NCBI GenBank assembly: GCA_944474755.1
Contig: OX104123.1
Location: 64,163,898 to 64,227,897, forward strand
Reading direction: 5' to 3'
DNA: 64,000 nucleotides
From: Limnoperna fortunei
Lineage: Eukaryota; Mollusca; Bivalvia; Mytilida; Modiolidae
Shown: in pieces, positions 33,690 to 46,839 of the stretch
Position numbering within the stretch: the stretch's first letter is position 1
Layout of the letters: the number at the start of each line of letters is the position of its first letter
Position numbers and translations under genes: made by a program
Notes under the pieces: model-generated
What the model saw: only the letters and a program-made list of their open reading frames with translations
Databases searched by the model: none
What the model was told of the DNA's origin: nothing

Positions 33690-34640
33690 TTTTGGCGGCT
33701 ATTCCGTCGGTTTCTGCTGGGGGATCTACTTTTAGATCCAGCATCTGGGGTAGTGTATCAATGGGATCGCCCCAGGTAGTATTATCTAGATGACCTAGAC
33801 TTCCAAACCTGTTGTGGACCTTAATGGGATCCCGACGCAGTTTTGGAGTTCGATCTCCTTTTTGATTTGAGTTTTTATTTGAGTTAGAAGAATTTAAATT
33901 AGAGTTGAAAGTCGGTTGTGGATTGAGAGGGTGCTAAAGACGTAGCAGTTTTAGAGGGTGCTGAAGACGTAGCAGTTTGAGAAGATGAAGATTTTCGTGA
34001 ATATTCAATGATTTTGTTTGTCGTTGTACCTGGTAATTTTGAAGGTTCCTGTTTGTCAATAGGCCAGGTGATGATTTTCTGCGTTTCAACTGAAGCGTTT
34101 GCCCACACTGGCGTATGGTATTGATGCAGAAGACGAGGGATTATGCATGATATTATACAGACGACGAGCCTCAGGGTATGAGATGGTCTTTTCAGTTTTT
34201 AATTTTTGTATTTCTTTTTCCTTTTTAAAGTGTTGACAATCCTTGGATGAGGACATGTGGGCTTCACCGCAAAGGGCACACTTTGGAGTTTTAGTGCATG
34301 TAAATCCTTCTTCTGCACATTTAAAACAAACCAGGTGACATCTGCACTGTCCCTTTCCATGGCCGAACTTCTGACACTTGAAGCAGCGCACAGAGTATGA
34401 TATGTATGCACTGACTTTAAATTTGTCCAATCTTGACGGACTCAGGGACAGTGGGTGTTTCGGAAGCCATGATTATAAAAATGCGGTTCCCCACCCTCGT
34501 CAACCACCCGCCACGGAGTGCCAACATGGGCGATACTTAGAGTCTGCGGTTCTCCAGCAGAAAGCATCAGGTGTTCCAAGGGTGGTATACTCCAAAAGAT
34601 AAATTTCTCAATGAACGCATGCCTCGTGCCCGGGGTTACC
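33690..34640 (-). pseudogene. LINE-B copy 1 ORF1, gag-like with CCHC zinc knuckles
   Basis: The frame at 34430-34086 holds CFKCQKFGHGKGQC (C-x2-C-x4-H-x4-C), CFKCAEEGFTC (a partial second knuckle) and CALCGEAHMSSSKDC (a third, C-x2-C-x3-H-x6-C). Such proteins bind element RNA. Compared with copy 2, the N-terminal half, including the HRTLNSSQGI region, is missing: the start near 34640 runs directly into V-K-I-G-Q-I before the first knuckle. A Ser/Thr-rich tail follows to about 33890. Confidence 0.85.
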
Positions 34641-34679
34641 TGTCGATACAACCGTTGAAACTATCTAATTGATTGACCC

Positions 34680-35341
34680 ATGAGCCACCGCCTTCTTAAC
34701 AGTCTGTTACTGAACAACTTTGGCAATAAGATGCACAAGATAAAATCAAGTGACAAGAAGAATGACGACAAGCTTGTTAAGGGCTCGGCATGACCAGCCG
34801 ATTAACCGAACCGGATCCATCAGGCCTCTTGTCTAGTTAAAGTTAGGGCCAAAGTGGTGTATTGAAAATCGAAACCCGCTGACCCGCACTAATGGATGCA
34901 GAGAGAGTGATCTCGCAACCACCAGGATCCACCATCACGGGTTGCAACACACGTCGCCTCTATAAAGCTGAGGAAGCTTTGACCTTCAGCCACCGCCTTC
35001 TTTGTAAATCCTTAAAGAAATGCTGTCTATCAACTGGTTAATACATTTCATGGAATAATTTGAAAAGAAATAAATGTAATAAAAAAGCGAAAATGAGAAG
35101 GATTCACAAAGGGCAAGACGTGACATGCCGATTCATCGAAGTCAGGGCTAACTCGATTTCCCGTCTAGAAAAGTAAGGGGTCAGTAGGTTATCGAGACCG
35201 TTTACCCGGCCCTCTGAAATCCCATCTTGTAATCGACACGAGTCGCAACGCACGGCAAGTGTTGCCTCTGTTAGCAGACTCTTAATGCAGGCTTAGGAAG
35301 CCGTTGGCCTATTCTCCTGTGCCCCGGGTCCCACAAGGGGT
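34680..35341 (-). repeat. LINE-B copy 1 5' UTR: two tandem monomers of about 305 bp
   Basis: gccaccgccttctt occurs at 34684 and 34990, and the segments after each (…ggcatgaccagccgatt... and ...gacgtgacatgccgattcat...) align through tctag, gtttaccc/ctgaccc and the tcgcaac block. Repeated 5' monomers are known as promoter units in some LINEs. Whether they are promoters here is inference. Confidence 0.75.
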
Positions 35342-35390
35342 GGTTCCAAAGATAATGAGGCGTATCTGTCGATAATATACTGATTTCAGT
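35342..35390. repeat. Tandem repeat, right part, after LINE-B
   Basis: It starts with the second copy of the 12-bp target duplication and contains one unit, aatgaggcgtatctgtcgat, of the array at 30150-30318. Confidence 0.9.
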
Positions 35391-38300
35391 GTTGCATATC
35401 GACAATTAAAGTAAACTTGTCAACTTTTAACAGAAGGTAAATTGTTTACAGCTTATATTTGTTTGTTTATATACATAAGACGTTAAACCAGCTTTAGCAA
35501 TTTTCTACAGCTATGTTGTGGTCAGGTTTTCATAAGTGGAGTAAGCCGGTGAAAACGCTTGACCTTCGTTATTAGTTCTGGCAATCCGTTTCAATTAGGA
35601 TTTGAAATAAACATAACCTGAGGCAGATTAGATATAACTAACCTCCTTACATACTCTGCCATAAAGACCCCTATTGTTTATCTATTAAGCTCAAATTACA
35701 AAACCGTTATTGTAATGTTTAAATAACTGTCTTTAATAGTTCACTATCATAACCTAAAAAAATGACACGTAATAAAATATTCAAAATTAATACCGGAGCA
35801 GGAATACTTATAGAATAGTATTTTTATTGCCTGAATTTACATTATTTTGGAAAGGCTTTTATTTATGCATTACGACCACGAGAAATTGAAACAGCTTTTC
35901 TAAAACAAATTGTACTTGAGCAAAAAAAAATCAATATGAAAGATGACTAGGATCATTTTAGCAATGATTTTCATTTATAAACAGTTTTATTTCTTCTCGC
36001 TTTATTATAACAAAGCATCATTAATAAAAGGAAGTTGTTTGGATTTGTTATATCAAAATTCAGTTCATATATATTAGTATCAATTATTTGTTTTTTTTAA
36101 AGAACGATAAGATGATTTTGTTGCTTTCTGTATGTTCTTCTTTGATTTTAGTCGTACAGATATATATAACCTTAAAATGATTATTGTATCAAAATCGCGC
36201 ATCCACATATTGATTTATGTAAACACCACGGCAGCCTTTCTTTCCTTGTATTAAGAATATTGTATAGAAACGCTTCGATTAATGTAAATATACATGTTCA
36301 TGGCTGTTATCGGGATTTGTGTAAAACCAAATGTGTTATAAAATGCTTAGTTAGATAGATTTTTGTCATTGATATTAAAAGGATTCAATGAAATGTGTAC
36401 TGTTTGTTTGGCATCGCCTAAATTTATTATAAAAGGCTTAAACTGTGGTGATGTCTCATTGAACTATGTATACATCTTTTTTGAAATTGTCAAATGTTTT
36501 AAATGTAATGAAATGAGCTAGTGTTATCATTAATAAAAACAACAAATAAAATGGTTTTAACATTGTATGTTGTCGCGTTTCGATTTATATAGATTCTTTA
36601 CATTATATTTACTCTATTTTTATAAGATTTGATGTTTGCATGGGTAAATAATCTTTAAATTTTAAACTTACTTTCAGAAGATTGGATAAAAGATTTTATA
36701 CGCACAATGGCTTTTAAATTTGCTGCCTTAAGATCATGAACAAGTGCTTTATTTACAGTATGATAATATAAATTTGTGCATTTTATGTGAGGAAATAAAC
36801 ATGTTAAAAATATTTCTATTAATTCCATATATTCAATTTACGAAATCGTCCACCTCCCTCGAACAACTATATATGGGTACAGTGTGTATCAAGCCATATA
36901 AATGCATGTTTTATATCTCATAATTGTAACATGCATTATAATTATGAGTAAGTATAAACATATGTAGAAAAAAACAAACTTTAAATTGAGTAAACTACTG
37001 GTTTGAAACTGTTACATAAAGCATTATGTAGCTGGGCTGCTGAGAAGACTGAACCATACTCATTATTATAATTATTGCACGTTTTCAATAAAAATGTTTA
37101 TTTGCATAATGTTTTCATGTTATTATATATTCATTCCTTATATGAATAAAACTGTTTTCAATGGAATTGAGATTACCGTATTGCATTATGTTTAACTATT
37201 CTGAATATTGAAACAGTATTTTAGCTTTATTTAGGACAAGAAAAAGTTATAGTGATAATTGATGGAAAACGGGACATGAATTTTGACTGACACTGAAAAT
37301 TTATGTAGTATTGACAAATTAACCCTTTGTGGACGTTACAATGAGCGTACTCTTTTAGTAAATCTAACAAAGGGTTCTTTATCGTGCAAGGAGCGTTGAT
37401 TTTTTCCAAACACGTCACCCACTAGACACTAGAGTCCGCGTCCTGGCTTTACCATATTATTACTTGAGCGGGCTTCCAGTATCTGCCATCGAGGGACGCG
37501 CAGGGCAGCTCTGTGGTTTGAGCACTGATAACCTTCTCCGTTGGTCCATGTATTTAATGATTAAAGTTAAAATACTAGAATAATAACTAAAACTAGCCAA
37601 ATCTCAATTGAGTGTCCTAATAATACCCTACAATTAAACGCATTCAAGCAAATATACTATTCGACTTTTTATTGGTACAGTTTCAAGTTTAACATATTGA
37701 AAAAAATATTAGTTAACAGAATCAGACAAAGAACAAATGAAATCTCAGTGTTTTTAGGCCAGAAAGCCAGAGTAACCAATGAAATGACTTCCACAGTAAG
37801 GTTATTAGCTTTGATGATTCGGCCTCACCACTTTAAGCATTATCCAGCTATATCAGGGCGTCCATTTTATATTAAAAACAGAAAAGTACGCGGCAAAAAG
37901 CCGTAACATCATCAGGAAAACGACACTTTCGCAATTTAGATTTCACGACTGTATGTATTTTGTCTGTTTTACAATCTTTTAATTCAATGCACAATCTACT
38001 AGTACAAATTTGTTTTAAAGTACAATCGATAAGTAACTAAAGGGTACCACACCAACAGTATCTATATTATTAGTATACGTATGTACTCATACAAGTTAAC
38101 TTATTGCTACCACTTTATACGCACCACGTAAAAATGTATTCTGATACGTAAGTGTGATAATATACTTTTGAAGAAAACGTGTATAAAAAGCAATCAGTTC
38201 ATCTCGTACCCAAAGCAGTACACATTCAACCCCTAATTTCAATACACCCAAAGGTTTTGATAGTGAATGTTTCTGTTTTAAGTTATTTTATGCAATGCAT

Positions 38301-39160
38301 AGTAAGTTTGAAGATTAATTAAATATTAATATGTTACTTGAATTCTAAGACTTACACATTTTTCTATTTATCTGACAAGTTGGCGTTTTTTTAGGGATTA
38401 ATATTATATTCAAATTTTCAGCTATATTTAGTCAAAAACAAATTAACAAAATCTAATTGGCTTATAACGTTTTACACCATTGTTATTTTTGTAAGCGAAA
38501 ATTAAAAGTAAAACAATATAAGCTGTATTAAAATTAAACGGTGACTTCAATTATGGGTCGGATACCTTAAACTAGACATGAGGGCGGATGGGCCAAGTTT
38601 GGTCGATAAGGAAGTCATGCTAATAACGTTGTCAGGTCTTAGATCTGTGTGGGATTGTCCAAATGCATATCACTAAACGGGGATTTTTGGGGTAGATCTC
38701 AGCCTGAGACATGCATTTCTGTCATTTGTTGTACTAATAATAGACAAGATCGTAAATGATTGTCGATGTTAAATGTAAATATATTGAAGTAACCTTATAA
38801 GTTAGATTTTCTCTTCCTGTATATAATGCAAAAGCTCAGCCTTTATGTCTTGCCGTAAAAAGTGTTGCTTTGTCAGCCTAGCAAAAAACTGATGTTTTTC
38901 TTGTTTTTCTGCATTAGAAATAAACAACAGTAAAAATCCATTTATTCTGAAAATAATAGACTTTTTGAAATAACAGCTAATGAAAACATGTTTTCTTTTT
39001 TCCGGATTCCTACTCATATCATATCAATATCCATGGACTCAAGGACAATGATGCTACGAATGCCGTCAGTTATGATATTATTAACTGTTAACTTAGTTTA
39101 GTGATTTTCAGCTATATATATATATTAGCAAACTTCTATATTTCACCTTTTAAAAGGTTA
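35391..39160. other. Non-coding stretch
   Basis: No gene was recognised. A GC-richer patch at about 37425-37535 (including cgagggacgcgcagggcagc) stands out against AT-rich surroundings, but it has no open frame or tRNA-like fold I can see. The remaining short frames have no motifs. Confidence 0.5.
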
Positions 39161-39164
39161 GGTT

Positions 39165-39415
39165 TATCGAACGTGGCCTAGTGGTTAAGATAGTTATTGA
39201 TCTACTTTTGCTTGATGTCGTTGTATGTCAACACTAAGGTTGCTCGTACGAGTCTTACTGCAGGGAGACTATGCCCTTCTCCAATGTTAATTGACAAAGA
39301 TTGACAGTTTTCCTATTGAAGGTCGAGGTGTTTTCCGCGTATTACGTTTTTGCCCTCCAATTAATCCTCAACAATCATTGATGCAACTGCCATTAAACCA
39401 TTAAAAAATAATTTA
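39165..39415 (+). mobile_element. tRNA-derived SINE, full-length-like but diverged
   Basis: The element begins with an A-box, tggcctagtggttaag (39174-39189), has a degraded B-box region near 39237-39258, then a body with gaaggtcgaggtgttttccg and a C-rich segment like that in the SINE at 10824-11046, and ends around aactgccattaaaccattaa. Internal A and B boxes are what polymerase III uses to transcribe such elements. Confidence 0.75.
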
Positions 39416-40109
39416 AATTTATCTTGTTCCCTTTTATGGGTGAAATATGAATTGCTGGGTATACACCATTAATCACTCAATTTTAAAATAATGTTTAGTA
39501 AATTACAATTATATATAAATTGATGTTACACATGTTTTAGTTTGAAGTGTGAAACTGTTCAATGTTTACACGAATGTATATAAAATACGTGTAGAATTTC
39601 AACATGAATGCAAGAAGTTGACAACAATATACATATTATTTTAAGTGCAAATGTTTTACTGAAATCTGTGGTTCTGTTCCATGTTAAATGAAACATTTGA
39701 TGATCCCAATAAATTATGCAATCTGATAATTCGGACTTTATATAAACCCATGATGTGGTGGTCCTGACTGTAGGTGACGTAACACGTGGACGAAATTTTG
39801 TTTAAGGCATCATTTTCACACACTGTTTATGCAACATCCAATACACTTGCTTCTTCTGAACATGAAGCGCCTTATTCTGAAGACCAATAAGGCCATTTCT
39901 CTACTTTATGAAACCTAGCTTTGAATTAGTAGCTAAGACACCCATTTATTAAAACTTTGGTTTTGTTTCCTGTCTCATGAATTGGCATAGCACAATTATT
40001 TGTTGTAAGAGTGACGTTATATGTAATTTTTTATAATTGCAACTTTTAACTCACAACGCCTAGTAAACATTATTTTTATATGTGCACTTTTGTTAAATGA
40101 ATGTATGTA

Positions 40110-40280
40110 TTCTTTTTTGGTGGCAGTCATATATGTACTCTGTTAACCATTCCTGGTGGCAGTAAAATACATTCTGTTGTCTTTTTCAGCGGCAGTTAGA
40201 CATTTCTTTTGTTGTCTTTTTAGTTGGATTCTGAAATACTTTGTTGTCTGTTTTCTGTGACATTTAGATGTTGTCGATGG
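40110..40280. repeat. Degenerate tandem repeat, period about 45 bp
   Basis: Repeats of (g)gtggcagt.a.ata...ttctgttgtctttttc occur about four times between 40120 and 40275, with heavy divergence. Confidence 0.65.
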
Positions 40281-42590
40281 CACTCAGAAAAGTTTTTATA
40301 ATGATACATTAAGAAACATGACTCCAGTTTAGATACTCGTGTTGACTACAACAAAACTAATTTTTCATTTACTTTATGATTAATACAATATGTTTAATCG
40401 ACACATGTTTAAATGATATCGAAAAAAAAAATCTCAACGAAAGACATCGTTAGTAGTAATTGTCAGATGATATTGTTCAAAGTCAGACATTTTATAGCTC
40501 TTTAAGGTGTTAACACTTTGGAATTCATATGTTGTTGATTATAACAAATATTTCATAAAAATAACAACATTTAAGGAAGGTTAACAGTACATCTTATACA
40601 TTGAAATGGTTTTAATGTGAATAAAGTGCTGGGAAAACCGTTAAAATCTATTCAAAATTTACTATTCTTCTTTGTTTAAAGTAAAACAGTTCTATTCACA
40701 GTTTCTCGGCGTTTATATGATACTGAAAAGAAGAAAAAAGCAAATTAAAGACAAATTAGTAACAAACACAGAAAGAAATATAATTACACAAGATGGAAAA
40801 AGGTTGTTCCATTATGATCAGAGCATCTTGCTTCACCGTTGATACCCGTCGTGTTACTAGATGTAAAAAACCGGTGCAATGTCAATCACTAGTACTTAAA
40901 CAAGAATACTGGTGACATCTTTGTGAGGTTTATATTATAACTTTCACTCAATTAATAAAGTAGACCATACAATTGACTTTTAGTACAATCTTAATTTTCT
41001 ATTAAAAGCTTTGTTGTGCTAACCGTCTAGAGCGCGAATATTTGCTACAAAGAAATAAATTTTTATTTCGGTTGATTAGGGTTTTTTATACAATGTGTAA
41101 GTATTGTATTTATTAACTAGAGATATGGCAAGCAAAAACACAAAATTTGGTTCAAAACTAATGGACAGAATATCAAATATTAAAATCTAACAAAAACAAA
41201 GGAAATACAGTATCGTTGACTGCTGGTTTAAAATTTTCTAATCCTTACTCTATGTATTTCCATAGTAAAGACAAGGAGAAAAAACAACTCACATTAGCAC
41301 GCGACAACTATGTAAGGCAATAGCTAGGTTAGCCTTTAGTTGTTAAAAATTATAAAAGATAGGAATCACGACATCTTGATCATCTTCATCTGGTTAACTG
41401 ATAATTCATCAAAATGAAAACCTGACAAGAAAACATTGAAACGTGCAAATAATATTCATACACGAAAGTAGAATTCAAATATCGGGAGGATAGATCAGGG
41501 GCACACACAACTACGGTTAAAAAAAAGAGGAGCCAAAAAAAAACAAGACAATCGACACATATTACGGAACAAATCAATGCTCATTTGTTATCCAGGTATT
41601 CAGAAACATTCAACATAGTGACTACGAAGGTAAAAAGTTATTACTTTAGTCTTTCCCTTGTGTATCTTAAGTTACTTATAATTTGCTTAAATGTTTAATG
41701 TCATTTGTATCAACATCTTCCCAGAAACTATACAAAATTAACAAACACAAGGAGTAAAATATCCGACATTTTTAGTTTTTTAGACCCCTTCACATAATAT
41801 TTTGTGTCAGTATGTTATGCATTTAGCGGTTTTATGGTTAGTTTTTGGTGAGACTTTTTTCTTTGCATATTTTTCTTTGATGTTGACATTTATATTACGT
41901 GTGATCTTCTAATGACGAAATGAAAATTACTATTATAATATTGATTATCTACGGCTTATATAATACCCGTTTAACGCTTAGTCATCAGATAAGAAGAATG
42001 TAACAGAGAATAAACAACATCGCACTCAAGTATGTATCTTTTTCATTTTGTTTGCTTTGAGTTTTAGTCCACTTTTGTAATTTTTAACTATTCATTGTGT
42101 CATTTTTGTCGCAAAAAACGTGATCCACTTACATGTGCAGTTTAATTTTATTCTCCATCAAGATAACAATTTAAAAACTTATTATTTTGGAAGCCTTTAT
42201 TTCGAGTGGTTAACGTTTTGTACATGTAGTATAGAAAAATGCGCTTTGATTAAATTTTATTTGTAATAAAATACTCAGCTGGCTTAAAACTTCACATCTG
42301 TTCTGTCTTAAAATTAATTCTTATAACACAGTGAAAACCCACAAAATTTAAAATACAGTATTACTGCATTATCCACTGAATTTATCACACCCCAAATTTA
42401 AGTATCTTTACCTAAAGTAAGTTAAATATAATTGTCTACAAATATTTGATTGCAAAATATAGTTGTAGATAGTATTTCGAATTTTTGAAAACAGTGTACA
42501 GGGAGTGTACTACGACGATGATTAGATGCCCCTATTTCTCACTAATGGTATATAATACCCATTATCCAATTATCAAACCAAATCACAATC
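40281..42590. other. Non-coding stretch
   Basis: No coding region recognised. At 41955 ggcttatataatacc, followed about 30 bases later by tcatcagat, resembles a core promoter; a gtatgt donor-like site lies at 42029. It is a speculative candidate for the 5' UTR exon of the GPCR. Confidence 0.35.
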
Positions 42591-42599
42591 TGCAGTAAT

Positions 42600-42800
42600 G
42601 ATGGCGGGAGGTTTTGCGGGCCATAAAACCTGGTTGAGCCTTTTAAATGCCTGTACCAAGTATGGACCATTGCTGTAGTTTATATTTTTGGTTGTTTGTT
42701 CTGGAGTTGGCGGTTTCTCGGCCTTTTATTTTTAGATTGTCTGTTTTGACAGTTTCCTCGGCGTTCGTTATTTTCTGCTGTGCGATATTTACACACATAG
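42600..42800 (+). repeat. Dispersed mussel-type interspersed repeat
   Basis: Contains gcgggccataaaacctggtt, atgcctgtaccaagtatgg, and cagtttcctcggcgttcgtt. From memory this resembles a very common mussel repeat with ataaaaccaggttcaatcc and gcctgtaccaagtcaggaat. It is identified by recall, not by a search. Confidence 0.6.
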
Positions 42801-43732
42801 TCCATCATTTGTAATTTCTATTTACTTTTAAGTACTTTTGAAATTTGAACCAATCCTAGTTAGAGTACTAGAAAAAACCGACGACCTTTCTTTTAAAAAC
42901 TGGCAATACTTGTCAACGAGCACACTCTGCCCACAATAAAAAACCAAACCAGCAACCTTAATGTTGACAAGCACGTAATCAATAGTAGATGCCTAATTTT
43001 TCTAACCAATGCATCTACACCTAAAACATGTCAAACATAATTTTCGTTGTATTTCTGGTCAGTATGCTATATGTGCCACGAATCAGCGAATCATTCTTTA
43101 AAATCTTAATTAATATATCTTTGGAAAAAGATGCTTTACTTCTTTTATTTCTTAGACGCACGTTTTTATTATCATCTTTTATGGTTAGATTAATATATCA
43201 GGGTTAAAATTTATTAGGTCATAAATAACATTTATTTAACCGATATCGATTTTTACGTTATCTATGGTCCAAGGGGAATTTTGCAATTCAACTATTATGG
43301 TATATTAAGCGTCAATAACATAAGCATACATACAGAAATGAAGAAATACTAAAGAGTAATCCTATCTTTATTACTGTGAATAAAAAATAAAAGCTGGTAA
43401 AAGTAGCTATATATAGTCTGCACTGACCAATATACCTAGGACATTAACTCAGTGGTTCCTAAATTTCCTAGTACATCTAGTTTATGGATAAAATTTTCTA
43501 GTAAAATATTTCTAGATGCTTTATGTCTTCTGTTCTAGGATGTGACATAAATAACACAGTAGTTTGTTCATTTTTTCCTGTTATCCTTATCCTACAAAGT
43601 TTACTGATATTGATAATTAACGTTGATTTAAAATTTTAAGTTGAAGCATTTACGCAAGACGTACAAAGTAAAAATTGTTTATGTTAATTATATTTTTCAC
43701 AATTCTGTGGCAAGACCTATAGTTATTTTCTG

Positions 43733-43758
43733 ATTATTATTATTATAATTATTATTGA

Positions 43759-43831
<73 letters not shown>
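43733..43831. repeat. (ATT)n microsatellite with two interruptions
   Basis: Trinucleotide run, imperfect at the left end (ataattatt, gatatt), then perfect. Confidence 0.98.
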
Positions 43832-44054
43832 TTCTTCTTTCTACGGTATCTGTTTTTTACCTCTTAAATCGGTTACCCATTGCGCTTTTTGTGTTCACCC
43901 TGACTGATGGTATCGTTTTCCATTATAGGCTTTATCTTCAACTTGACTAAAAACTTGTTATCGCTACTCTTCCTAAACCATAAACGATCCTTTACAACAA
44001 GTGATATATATATATCATTGCCCAACTTTTTGATGTCTATATTTTAGGGAACTG

Positions 44055-44715
44055 ACATCATCTTATAGGAGTTATCTCCCATTTAAGAAAAAAATATATG
44101 TGAAATGCAAAAAATCTATAAACCCTCATAACATTTGACCTTGAAAATGTACACAAGGTTTAAGGTCAAGGTCACATTTGCATTTGTTTTTCCATTTGCA
44201 ATACAAATCTGAAACCGTAAAACATAGATTAACATTTATTGTAGGAAAATGGCCTTAACAATAAGCAACTTTGTCACATTTAAAGCGAAGTAATTTGACT
44301 TTATTTATTAAAGGTATCTCCCATTAAGACACTTGCTTATTAGTTTTTTATACATATCTTATAAACTGTTGATGTTAGAGGCACGAGTCTGCACCATACA
44401 CCATCATAACCTTTGACCTTGAATATGGGCACAGTGTAATGGTAAATTTCACGTTTTAAATGCTGAAATTTGCTTGTTATTGCAACTTCGTTGAAAGCAT
44501 AAACAGATGAATAATATCTTATTTCAAGTAAAATTTTGGCCTTGAAACCTATTTGATTGAAAGAATTTGATTTAATGTGATTCTAGCTATATCCCATTAA
44601 TATAATGAGCTATACCTCATTAACTATTGATAGTATCGGGTCTTCGACATAGACTTTTCTGACACTTGACCTTGTACATTCTCTTAAAATGCAAATTTTC
44701 AACAAATAATAGAAA
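44055..44715. repeat. Degenerate long tandem repeat, period about 270 bp
   Basis: Three rounds of the same order occur: a (ggagtt)atctcccatt block (44063, 44311, 44586), then a cataac.tttgaccttga block (44135, 44403, 44672). Copies are strongly diverged. No ORF. Confidence 0.65.
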
Positions 44716-45239
44716 ACAATTAAAAAATGTACATTGCAAGTTTATAACCTGTCACTGTAATACTAATAGTCCGAAATTAATTTTACTTTTAAGGTAAAAA
44801 AAAAGCATACGTTTCTGAATTCTTTACGTTTGTTTTTCAATAAGATGTTACAATTATTTGTGTTCATAAAATGTGTTATTTCTAGTAAATAGTAAACTAT
44901 ACATGTCACGCCAAGTTTGTACACATTTTATAGTAGTTATCACTCTTAGAATTCGTATCTCTGCCAAATAATAAATAAATAAAACTACTTTTATCGCAAA
45001 CTCAAAGCCTGTTAACATGTTATGTTAACTTTCTTATGCCTTCCTCTCGGTAAAACCAACACCCGGCATATTTTTTAACTTTTGTTATTTTGACATATTG
45101 CGACAATCCCAACCAGTCAATTAAACGTATTTAAAAATGCAAATCATATAAGAATTATTTACGATTTAACGACTTCCGATGTTTAAAATCTGCATGATGT
45201 AAAAAAAAAGCAACATTAGTCAATTAATATGCACATTTT

Positions 45240-45385
45240 GAAATTGTGTAATGGAAGCTCTATCTACAACATCTGAGTTATTTTGATTTTCAATATAATT
45301 GTGGTTGAGCGCCTCTGACGAGTCGTGATTTGACAAAACGCGCGTGTGGCGAAGTATATTTTCGTAACCTTGGTAACTTTAATGA
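45240..45385 (+). repeat. Interspersed repeat with decayed hammerhead-like core, copy A
   Basis: Homologous along about 145 bp to 49785-49930 (attgtg...gaagc...ctacaacatct...attttgatttt...gagcgcc). The core at 45315-45352 reads CTGACGA, GTC, 7-nt loop, GAC, then AAAA instead of GAAA, and cgcg...ggcgaa. The loss of G12 and of the U before the cleavage site suggests an inactive ribozyme copy. Confidence 0.6.
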
Positions 45386-46411
45386 CATTTAATATATTTG
45401 TATAAACGTTTGATGTCCTGATTTTAACTTAACGCATGTATATGCTTCTAGTTTTCGTCTTTAATGTATTGAATACAAATAAAAGAGATATCTGAAGGAT
45501 GTTTGCTCATCATTTTTGTTAAGAGGACGATTTTTAAATGATTGTTATATTTGGAACAGTGTCGATACTACAACAAAAATGACAAACAATTATAATAGGT
45601 GAAAGTTTTCACATATAAACGATTGAACACTTCTGCCAACTTTTACTGATTTGTTAACGTTTTACTTGCTTACGTTTTCTCTATCAATTTTTTAAATTCA
45701 AAAGTCATGCAAAAAAAATTGCTTCAGCTAATTGTTGCTTATCGTCCAACAGGCAATATTTCATCCGTAGTGGATGACGTGTTACTTTCCTTTCACGATG
45801 TAGATATTTAAAAAGGGTATTCGTTAAAAAGGCTAGATCGTTGGTCCCTGCAAAACTTTGTCATACTTTTGCAGAAACATATTTTGCAAACATATTGTCC
45901 TCCTTAGTCTGTATCTTTGTTTTTTCCTCGTTATTTATTGTTTGGTAACTTGTTATCATTTTGAATATAGCTAAATTCTAAAATCTTTGACGTAAAGAAA
46001 ATATTCAATCATCACTTTTTAGCTCATAACTGATGTCTTTATTGCATACTGTATTTCCAGCCTATATTCATCCATTCAGACCTTTGATCATTCTATATTT
46101 TACTGCTCCATGAACAAAGCTGCTGGAGTTTCCCATATGGCCGATAACGATACTTTTACTTCATAAACTTGTCAGTTTGTCTATCCTGATCATTTATCAT
46201 AGTAGGCATGTCGAGTCTCTGGCACGCATAAATAAAAATGTTTATAAACATAATAAATCAATTTATTTGCTATTGAGACAAGATTCTACTGTACTTAACA
46301 AGATTATTGGAACTTACAACAATTACACCAGAATAGTACATTTACATTAGCATTACTATAGGGACTACGCATAACAGATTTAGCATTTGTTGGTCACTTG
46401 CTTTTTTGCAG

Positions 46412-46839
46412 AAAACCTTTTCATACAGAAAAAGTGATAATTCTATGAAGATATCCTTCTACAACCAACTGAAGTTGCCCTGCAGAAGGAACAACCAAAA
46501 GCAACCGGAACACAGTTCGCTTCTATAATGTATATAGATGACTATCGAATATTATTATAGACTTATATTGACACACAAAAAACTGACTGGTATCCTTATA
46601 TATGCAGAACGAATCTGTATTTTAAAAGTGTTGTTTTACATTTTTTACGCGGTATTACACACTTTTATATCCGAAATTACTCTACACATCTTAGGCACAG
46701 AACCTGTATTTACTAGTTACATGATGTGGAGCCTATTATAAATTGTTTAAGTACTTTAATTTGTCTATTAAGACTATCGTTTATCTATATTCAAACGCTT
46801 TCTTATTCCGTGCCACTCTTTATTGAGAAAGAAAAGATA
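46412..46839 (+). promoter_or_regulatory. Probable 5' UTR exon of the GPCR, starting at a conserved splice acceptor
   Basis: The tract cttgcttttttgcag ends at 46411. The pyrimidine run plus AG and the following bases (aaaaccttttcatacagaaa) are matched in the pseudogene at 27893-27925, so the site was conserved after the duplication. The coding exon then runs on without interruption to the start codon at 46840. The upstream exon is not identified. Confidence 0.5.

Larger units (their letters stand above)
30319..35341 (-). mobile_element. LINE-B copy 1: 5.0-kb non-LTR retrotransposon with RNase H, 12-bp target duplication
   Basis: The 12-base sequence ggttccaaagat ends at 30318 and is repeated at 35342-35353, defining both ends. 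On the minus strand the order is: 5' UTR with two related monomers of about 305 bp (35341-34680), ORF1 with zinc knuckles (about 34640-33690), AP-endonuclease start (33655), RT (32920-31734), RNase H (about 31400-30947) and a 3' UTR ending ...aacatcaatcaatcagtca. An RNase H after RT and CCHC knuckles in ORF1 point to the I/jockey group. The element is dead: part of ORF1 and most of the endonuclease are deleted, and RT is frameshifted. Confidence 0.93.

Noticed and set aside
46726..46839. N-terminal extension of the GPCR
   Set aside because: It opens with GTG, not ATG, and the pseudogene aligns from the ATG at 46840, so the extra 38 residues are untranslated.
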